Shown: positions 56,668-64,000 of the stretch, piece by piece
Layout: each line of letters opens with the position of its first letter
How positions within the stretch are numbered: the first letter of the stretch is position 1
Assembly (NCBI RefSeq): GCF_000013365.1
Contig: NC_007778.1
Location: forward strand, 620,001 to 684,000
Direction of reading: 5' to 3'
Length of the DNA stretch: 64,000 bases
Origin: Rhodopseudomonas palustris HaA2
GTDB lineage: Bacteria; Pseudomonadota; Alphaproteobacteria; Rhizobiales; Xanthobacteraceae
Translations under genes and position numbers: made by a program
Notes under the pieces: generated by a model
Told to the model about the DNA's origin: nothing
The model's database searches: none
The model's input: only the letters and a program-made list of their open reading frames with translations

Positions 56668-57184
56668 ATGAAAACGAAAATCGATGAAGCCGCATTATTC
56701 GCAATGAATGTTCATCAGCGCCACCAGCTTTGGATAAATGCTCGTAAGATTGATAGTGAGGAGGCAAGAGAAGTTGTCCGCCTCATCGAGGATTTAGGTC
56801 TTCCCTATTCCGAAGACCGTAGTCTGAAACTTGATGATCCAATCAACCAAAAAATGTATCAGATCATAAACTCTAAGGAAGGGAAGGCTGCAGCGTTCGA
56901 GGCAACGGCCAACGGGCGACCTGCATTGGAGGGCATCGATCCGCTCCTTCTTGCGGCCTTAGGAGTCGATTACGGAAAGCACAATGATACGACGATCAAT
57001 GCGGGCTATTTGGTCGCTCAAATGATGCGATCACAAGGTTATCAGTTGTCCGGTCGAAAGGGAAAGTTGCCGTCCTCATGCGTTGCTAAAACCGCGGAGA
57101 TCTATGTTCCTAATAGCAAGGCATCCTCCCTTAAGCACGGCTGACGAGCGAAAAGCTGCTGCGTACGCCCGCGGTGCAAAAAGA
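56643..57184 (+). mobile_element. Candidate one-gene insertion in the 3' end of rbfA
   Basis: 542 bp between the ends of two copies of a 36-bp repeat. The only gene inside is 56668-57144. By hand count 56701-57120 is about 49 percent G+C, against roughly 65 percent in adjoining rbfA. The insertion gives rbfA a new stop codon at once and restores the duplicated 3' end on the other side, the pattern of site-specific integration at gene 3' ends. No integrase, transposase or terminal inverted repeat is visible, so the mode of movement is unknown. Confidence 0.7.
56668..57144 (+). CDS. Unknown protein encoded by the rbfA-truB insertion
   Basis: 158 aa of no family I recognise. The ATG starts directly after the rbfA stop (TGAATG) and uses GAGGAAA at the end of rbfA as ribosome-binding site, so it is coupled to rbfA. 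Visible: a charged N-terminus (KIDEAALFAMNVHQRHQLW), an acidic helix DSEEAREVVRLIEDLGL, and the segment EGIDPLLLAALGVDYGKHN. A more basic C-terminal part reads GYQLSGRKGKLPSSCVAKTAEIYV. No signal peptide or membrane segment, and no HNH, GIY-YIG, LAGLIDADG or recombinase motif. Codon use (AAA, GAT, CTT, AAT) is unlike its neighbours, a sign of transfer. Function not assigned. Confidence 0.8.
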   Translation: MKTKIDEAALFAMNVHQRHQLWINARKIDSEEAREVVRLIEDLGLPYSEDRSLKLDDPINQKMYQIINSKEGKAAAFEATANGRPALEGIDPLLLAALGVDYGKHNDTTINAGYLVAQMMRSQGYQLSGRKGKLPSSCVAKTAEIYVPNSKASSLKHG

Positions 57185-57212
57185 CCTCGAACCCGATTCG
57201 GACCAGGACTGA
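57149..57212 (+). pseudogene. Displaced original 3' end of rbfA
   Basis: Reads in the rbfA frame [20 protein letters not shown] and then TGA (57210-57212), which overlaps the truB ATG (TGATG). The first part repeats the end of the intact rbfA. It has no start and is a remnant left by the insertion. Confidence 0.85.
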
Positions 57213-58309
57213 TGACGATGACCACCCCCGCCGCGACGCTCGCTCCGCACGATGTGCAGCCCGACGACGCCTCGTCCGCGCAGCTCCGCCAGCCGCGCGA
57301 CAACAACGATCCGCGCAACAATGCCCGCGGCAAGGACGGCGGCAACAAGCAGCCGCGCCGCGACAAGCGCGACGTCCACGGCTGGGTGGTGCTCGACAAG
57401 CCGATTGGCATGACCTCGACCCATGCGGTCGCCGTGGTGAAGCGGCTGTTCTCGGCCAAGCGCGCCGGCCATGCCGGCACGCTCGATCCGCTGGCCTCGG
57501 GCGGGCTGCCGATCGCGATGGGCGAAGCCACCAAGACGGTGCCGTTCGTGATGGACGGCCGCAAGCGCTACCGCTTCACCGTGGCGTGGGGCGAGGAGCG
57601 CGACACCGACGACACCGAAGGCAAGGTCACCCAGACCAGCGACATCCGCCCCACCGCCGAGGCGATCCGGGCGCTGCTGCCGCGCTTCACCGGCCTGATC
57701 GAGCAGACCCCGCCGCAATATTCCGCCATCAAGATCGCCGGCGAGCGCGCCTACGACATGGCGCGCGACGGCGAAATCGTCCCGCTGGTTCCCCGGCCCG
57801 TCGAGATCCACGAATTAACCCTTGTCGAACATGATGATAGCGGAAAATCCGTGTTCGAGGCCGAATGCGGCAAGGGAACCTATGTGCGGGCGCTGGCGCG
57901 CGACATCGGCCGGCTGCTCGGCTGCTACGGTCATATCTGCGCGCTGCGCCGGACCCTGGTCGGGCCGTTCGACGAGGCGGACATGATTCCGCTGGAACAG
58001 TTGCAGGCTTTGTGCGATAGAGCCGCGTCGGGCGAGGGCAGCCTCGCCGACGCGCTTTTGCCCGTTGAGACCGCGCTGGACGACATCCCGGCACTGGCCG
58101 TCACACGGGCTGATGCGGCAAGGCTCCATCGGGGCCAGGCCGTTTTGTTGCGCGGACGGGATGCGCCCAATACTAGCGGCACAGTCTATGTGACGGTGGC
58201 AGGCCGGCTTCTGGCCCTCGCCGAGCTCGGCAATGGCGAACTCATCCCCAAGCGTGTGTTCAACCTCTCCGGACTGACCGCCAGTTCGGCCCGCAAGGAA
58301 AGTATTTGA
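57212..58309 (+). CDS. truB: tRNA pseudouridine(55) synthase TruB
   Basis: 365 aa. An N-terminal charged, disordered extension of about 55 residues precedes [19 protein letters not shown]. The catalytic Asp is in [17 protein letters not shown] near 90; [20 protein letters not shown] and [13 protein letters not shown] follow. It makes pseudouridine 55 in the T loop of tRNAs. The start overlaps the old rbfA stop, so its original coupling to rbfA has been cut by the insertion. rpsO follows. Confidence 0.94.
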   Translation: MTMTTPAATLAPHDVQPDDASSAQLRQPRDNNDPRNNARGKDGGNKQPRRDKRDVHGWVVLDKPIGMTSTHAVAVVKRLFSAKRAGHAGTLDPLASGGLPIAMGEATKTVPFVMDGRKRYRFTVAWGEERDTDDTEGKVTQTSDIRPTAEAIRALLPRFTGLIEQTPPQYSAIKIAGERAYDMARDGEIVPLVPRPVEIHELTLVEHDDSGKSVFEAECGKGTYVRALARDIGRLLGCYGHICALRRTLVGPFDEADMIPLEQLQALCDRAASGEGSLADALLPVETALDDIPALAVTRADAARLHRGQAVLLRGRDAPNTSGTVYVTVAGRLLALAELGNGELIPKRVFNLSGLTASSARKESI

Positions 58310-58311
58310 CG

Positions 58312-58581
58312 ATGTCGATTACCGCAGAACGCAAAGCGGAAGTCATCCAAGGCAATGCCAACAAGGCCGGCGATACCGGCTCGCCCGAGGTTCAGGTCGC
58401 GATCCTGTCGGAACGCATCGCCAACCTCACCGCGCATTTCAAGACCCACACCAAGGACAATCACTCGCGTCGCGGGCTGTTGAAGCTGGTGTCGACGCGC
58501 CGTTCGCTTCTCGACTACGTCAAGAAGAAGGACGAGGCGCGTTACAAGGCGCTGCTCGAAAAGCACAACATCCGTCGCTGA
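58312..58581 (+). CDS. rpsO: 30S ribosomal protein S15
   Basis: 89 aa, standard length. It opens [16 protein letters not shown] and has [34 protein letters not shown] and a final [12 protein letters not shown], all diagnostic of S15. AAGGAA lies 11 bp before the ATG at 58312 (a TTG at 58306 is less likely). It binds the 16S rRNA three-way junction. Confidence 0.97.
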   Translation: MSITAERKAEVIQGNANKAGDTGSPEVQVAILSERIANLTAHFKTHTKDNHSRRGLLKLVSTRRSLLDYVKKKDEARYKALLEKHNIRR

Positions 58582-58653
58582 TCGAAGTCGCGTCCGCCGG
58601 GTGAGGTACGAAGCGGATCGCCGCTTCCACCCGCCGCGTCCGGCCGAACCGTC

Positions 58654-58685
58654 CACACAGGCGCTCTGAGTTCGCCTGTGTGTTT
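58654..58685 (+). terminator. rpsO-pnp intergenic terminator
   Basis: Perfect 10-bp stem CACACAGGCG (58654-58663) / CGCCTGTGTG (58673-58682), 9-nt loop, then TTT. A smaller hairpin (AAGCGG / CCGCTT, near 58611-58626) lies before it. Nothing else is recognised in 58686-58924, which should hold the pnp leader. Confidence 0.75.
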
Positions 58686-58924
58686 GCTCAGCCGCATCCG
58701 GCGGCTGGGCCGTCAACGGGCCCCGTGCCCGCCCCGTGGGTCGACGACCTCGAAGGTCGCGCGCCCACACCCGGGAGGACTGAACGCCATTTTCCACCTC
58801 GAGACCATGGCAGGATCGCCGGACGCTGCTCGCACCTTCGGGTCGCCAGCGTCCCGCAATCTTGCGCATGGTCTTTTGGTATCTGGCGTCCGGTCGTCGC
58901 GGAAAACGATGAAAGAGACACCCG

Positions 58925-61081
<2,157 letters not shown>

Positions 61082-61163
61082 TTCGCGGGACCGGAACCGG
61101 TCGTGACCCGATCACGGCCGGACCGGCGCGAGATTGCCGCGCAACAGCAAGAATAGGTGATCA

Positions 61164-61191
61164 GGGGCGGCCGCGCAGGCTGCCCCTTTTT
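61164..61191 (+). terminator. Rho-independent terminator of pnp
   Basis: GGGGCGGCC (61164-61172) pairs with GGCTGCCCC (61178-61186) with one G-T pair, loop GCGCA, then TTTTT. Confidence 0.88.
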
Positions 61192-61357
61192 GTTGCAGTG
61201 AGTGGTGTCCGGGTCGGCTGGACGTTCGCAGACTGTGTCCGCCCAGCCACAAATCCCCACCGAACGGAACCCCATTGTGGTGCTGCGGAAGGCCGGCCTT
61301 GCGAACCGGGGGGCGTCATCCGATACTCGCCGCACGCTCCCGCGAGATCACACCGTC

Positions 61358-62377
61358 ATGCGCCGTTGGACTGCCAAGCTCGCCACGGTCGTGATCGCGA
61401 CCCTGCTGTCGCACGGCGCGCTCGCGCAGCGGGCGGTGCTGATCGGCGAGAACGATACGGTCGCGGATACCGATCGCGACTACACGTCGGGTTTCCGGCT
61501 CTCCTTCGTGTTCGACAATTTTTCGCGCGATCTGCTCGCCGGGCAGGCGTTCGATCTGGTTCGTCCCGCGCTGATCACCTATGGGTCGCCGAGCGGCTCG
61601 GTGCGGCAGCAGTTCGAATGGATCGCGCTGGCGCAGAACATCTACACGCCGGACCGCGACACCCGGGGCACCTACACGCCGGGCGTCGACCGCCCGTTCG
61701 GCGGCTGGCTCTACACCGGCTTCAGCGTTGCGCAGGAAACGGGTCGCCGCCAGCTCGATTCGTTCGAGCTGCAGGTCGGCGCGGTCGGCGGCAATGCGTC
61801 GCTGGCGCAGGCGGTGCAGTCGAGCTTCCACAGCGTGCTCGGCCAGGCGTCGCCGGTGATCAACGGCTACGAGCTGCGCAACGAGCCCGGCATCCTGCTG
61901 GCGTGGGACCGGCGCTGGAAATTCGGCACCGCGTTCGGCAACGGCTTCGGCGTCGACATCATTCCGTCGCTGGGTTTGACCGCCGGCAACGTCTTCACCT
62001 ATGGCGAGGCCGGCGCGATCGTCCGGTTCGGCCGCGCGCTGTCGACCACCTGGGGCCCGACGGTGATTCGCCCCGGCGTGTCGGGCGCGAACTTCGTCAG
62101 CCCGGATCCGGATGCACCGTTCTGGGGCTTCTCGCTGTTCGGCGGCGCCCAGGCCCGCGGCGTCGCGCGCAACATCTTCCTCGACGGCAACACCTTCAGC
62201 AGCGGCCTGCATGTCAGCCGGGACGCCTTCGTCTACGATCTCGTCGCCGGCGCCGAAGTGTTCAACCAGGCCGGCTTCCTGGCCTCGCTGAGCTGGGTCC
62301 GCCGCTCGCGCGAATACACCACGCAGACCCGGGCCTATTCGGACTACGCGTCGCTCGCGCTGGCCTATCGTTTCTGA
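61358..62377 (+). CDS. Lipid A 3'-O-deacylase LpxR family (DUF2219) outer-membrane protein
   Basis: 339 aa from the ATG at 61358. Signal peptide AKLATVVIATLLSHGALA. The mature part starts with ENDTVADTDRDYTSGFRLS, the LpxR signature (END, and Asp-Arg-x-Tyr-Thr-x-G). GLTAGNVFTYGEAGAIVRFG and a terminal YRF follow. LpxR removes the 3'-acyloxyacyl chain of lipid A in the outer membrane and can lower endotoxicity. Activity and lipid A type in this organism are unknown. Confidence 0.83.
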   Translation: MRRWTAKLATVVIATLLSHGALAQRAVLIGENDTVADTDRDYTSGFRLSFVFDNFSRDLLAGQAFDLVRPALITYGSPSGSVRQQFEWIALAQNIYTPDRDTRGTYTPGVDRPFGGWLYTGFSVAQETGRRQLDSFELQVGAVGGNASLAQAVQSSFHSVLGQASPVINGYELRNEPGILLAWDRRWKFGTAFGNGFGVDIIPSLGLTAGNVFTYGEAGAIVRFGRALSTTWGPTVIRPGVSGANFVSPDPDAPFWGFSLFGGAQARGVARNIFLDGNTFSSGLHVSRDAFVYDLVAGAEVFNQAGFLASLSWVRRSREYTTQTRAYSDYASLALAYRF

Positions 62378-62555
62378 CGATCGCGTTTCTGCACGGCGGG
62401 CGGCAGTGGCGACGCCTGGCGCTTCGTCCGTTGCCGCATCCATGTCATCTTCCGCTGCGCTACTCCGCCGCACCGGCGCCGTGGTTTCGTCGGAAACTGC
62501 GGTCGCCGACGGGCGTAGTTCGTCCACGGCCTCGCGCCGAACCGGAGGAATTCCC

Positions 62556-63290
62556 ATGTCATTGCTGTCCCGACGCCGCCTGATCGTCTCCGCGACCGGA
62601 TTCGCCGCTGCCGCCATGGCGGCGCCGCGCGCCGCCTTCGCGCAAGCGGCCGCAACGCCCGCCGGTCCGTTCACGCTGCCGCCGCTGCCCTATCCGGCCG
62701 CGGCGCTGGAGCCGCATATCGATGCCAAGACGATGGAGATCCATCACGGCAAGCATCACCAGGCCTATGTGAGCAATATGAACGGCTTCGCCAAGGACCA
62801 TCCGAAGCTGGCGCAGATGTCGGTGCCGGACGTGCTCGGCAAGCTCGGCGACGTGCCGGAGGCGATCCGCACCGGCGTGCGCAACAATCTCGGCGGTCAC
62901 GCCAATCACACCATGTTCTGGCAGATCATGGGCCCGAACGGCGGCAAGCCGAGCGGCGAGGTCGCGGCCGCGATCGATCGCGATCTCGGCGGCATGGACA
63001 AGTTCCAGGCCGATTTCAACGCCGCCGGCGGCAAGCAGTTCGGCTCCGGCTGGGTGTTCGTCACGGTGGGCAAGGACGGCAAGCTCGCGATCGAGGCCCG
63101 GCCCAATCAGGACACGCCGCTGATGGACGGCAAGCGCGTGCTGCTCGGCAACGACGTCTGGGAACACGCCTACTATCTCAACTACCAGAACCGCCGCGCC
63201 GACTATCTGAAGGCGTGGTGGAACACCGTGAACTGGAGCAAGGTCGGCGAGCGCTACGCCGCCGCCAAGGCCGGTACGCTCGGCGTCTGA
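62556..63290 (+). CDS. Fe/Mn superoxide dismutase with twin-arginine signal
   Basis: 244 aa. GGAGGAA lies 5 bp before the ATG. SRRRLIVSATGFAAAAMAAPRAAFA carries a Tat-type RR motif and a cleavage site. The mature enzyme has LPPLPYPAAALEPHI, the metal ligands in EIHHGKHHQAYV, GGHANHTMFW and NDVWEHAYYLNY, and the QFGSGWVFV segment. It removes superoxide, here likely in the periplasm, where most Fe/Mn enzymes are cytoplasmic. Confidence 0.9.
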   Translation: MSLLSRRRLIVSATGFAAAAMAAPRAAFAQAAATPAGPFTLPPLPYPAAALEPHIDAKTMEIHHGKHHQAYVSNMNGFAKDHPKLAQMSVPDVLGKLGDVPEAIRTGVRNNLGGHANHTMFWQIMGPNGGKPSGEVAAAIDRDLGGMDKFQADFNAAGGKQFGSGWVFVTVGKDGKLAIEARPNQDTPLMDGKRVLLGNDVWEHAYYLNYQNRRADYLKAWWNTVNWSKVGERYAAAKAGTLGV

Positions 63291-63879
63291 GCCGCCATCG
63301 CGCAAGCGCCCGGCGCGGTTGGCCGACCGCGCCGGCGTGCTCCCGCCGCCCGCGTCGTGCTCCCGCGATTCGCGCCGGCCACACCGTGCATCACGCCGCG
63401 CGCCACCGCGTGGTCACCGGATGCGATCGGACATGCCCGTGATACATCTTCGTCGGGTGCGTCATTTCCACACATCCCTGCTCCGGCCGGCGTCGATGTC
63501 GCACCGGCCGCGCACGCACGCCACGCGTGTGCAAACCTGTCTTTCGAGTTAATCCGGACGCCGCGAATTCGCCCGCTCGTCGCCCGCGTATTGTATTGCG
63601 GGTGTCATTCATTGGGGGTTTCGAGCGCCGGCGACTCCGATCGCCCCCGAATGGGTCGCATCCCTGAGTTGAGTCACGCAACGGAACGAGTCCGACCGGG
63701 TGCGGCAATGATTTCATTCGCTGAAATCGGCGATGCGACAATTGAGCAGTAGTCCATTTTCGGGACTAGGCGATCGTTAAGTCATCGTTGTGATAGTCGC
63801 GCTGCAGGTAGTCATCACCATTGCTTGCCACCGCTCGACGGTCCATCTGGCCGCCAGGTTCTCACAGAGGCTCTCCGCA
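63291..63879. other. Non-coding gap before a chemotaxis-type gene
   Basis: 589 bp with no gene I can support. The short ORFs in it are compositional shadows. The last third is visibly less GC-rich than the rest and should hold the promoter of the next gene; no specific box is claimed. No palindromic repeat of families A-F is present. Confidence 0.4.
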
Positions 63880-64000
63880 ATGTTCTCGTTGTTCAAGCGC
63901 GCCGGCAATGCTCCGTCTCCCGCAGCGATTCTGGATGCGCTCAATCGCTCCCAGGCGATCATCGAATTCAATCTCGACGGCGTCGTGCTGAACGCGAACG
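63880..64000 (+). CDS. PAS-domain methyl-accepting chemotaxis-type protein (5' end only)
   Basis: The first 40 codons before the window ends. MFSLFKRAGNAPSPAAILDA is followed by LNRSQAIIEFNLDGVVLNAN. The SQAIIEFNLDGxxLxAN block is the usual N-terminal PAS start of soluble or PAS-containing chemoreceptors in alphaproteobacteria. GAGG lies 11 bp before the ATG. The signalling domain is beyond the window, so the assignment is provisional. Confidence 0.6.
   Translation, partial: MFSLFKRAGNAPSPAAILDALNRSQAIIEFNLDGVVLNAN

Noticed and set aside
56643-57184. Insertion sequence at rbfA
   Set aside because: No terminal inverted repeats and no transposase-like ORF; the flanks are a duplication of the gene's own 3' end of 36 bp, far longer than usual target duplications, so it is described as a cassette-like insertion instead.

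Overview
The window is high-GC chromosomal DNA of an alphaproteobacterium. Gene content, gene order (tsaB-rimI-fur, miaB-phoH-ybeY-corC-lnt, rimP-nusA-ylxR-infB-rbfA-truB-rpsO-pnp), a long-tailed CarD and several families of dispersed palindromes starting GTCAT and ending ATGAC point to the Bradyrhizobiaceae, most likely Rhodopseudomonas. The genus is inferred from family knowledge, not from a database search.

Layout. 1-5.6 kb: carD with its promoter, an M48 lipoprotein protease, a nuclease-like exported protein and a Liv-type binding protein. 5.7-11.7 kb: acyl-CoA metabolism (two enoyl-CoA hydratases, a VOC protein, a pair of acyl-CoA dehydrogenases, a short-chain dehydrogenase). 11.7-14.5 kb: two small stress or envelope proteins, tRNA-Arg(CCT) and a CurA-type oxidoreductase. 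14.5-18.7 kb: a FolC-like Mur ligase butted against a cyanophycin-synthetase-type ATP-grasp ligase, divergent from a membrane-anchored glutamate-synthase-like FMN protein. 18.7-19.3 kb: a 171-bp-period tandem array of palindromes. 19.3-27.5 kb: a double-barrel porin, a creatininase-family amidohydrolase, an NMT1-type ABC transporter operon with a 2-hydroxyacid dehydrogenase, and an Inh-type protease inhibitor. 27.5-36.9 kb: a Phd/VapC pair with a promoter-operator, succinate-semialdehyde dehydrogenase, a serine hydrolase, an acyl-CoA ligase, a PfkB sugar or nucleoside kinase and murJ.

37-48.8 kb is core housekeeping: trpS, a universal stress protein, an Nfu-type Fe-S carrier, tsaB, rimI, a Fur/Mur regulator, a HAD phosphatase, miaB, phoH, ybeY, a CorC-like protein, lnt and an XRE regulator. 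48.9-61.1 kb holds trmB and the transcription/translation operon from rimP to pnp, which has a promoter and a leader terminator. 61.3-64 kb: an LpxR-type lipid A deacylase, an exported superoxide dismutase and the first codons of a PAS-containing chemotaxis-type protein.

The strongest anomaly is inside the rbfA-truB junction. A roughly 540-bp segment of distinctly lower GC carries one 158-codon ORF of no recognised family. It is flanked by 36-bp direct repeats that are two copies of the 3' end of rbfA. The displaced original rbfA tail, including its stop codon overlapping the truB start, still lies downstream. This looks like a one-gene cassette inserted into the 3' end of an essential gene while keeping that gene functional. 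Secondary leads are the ATP-grasp/Mur-ligase pair, the palindrome families with common ends, and the attenuator-like leader of the nusA operon.
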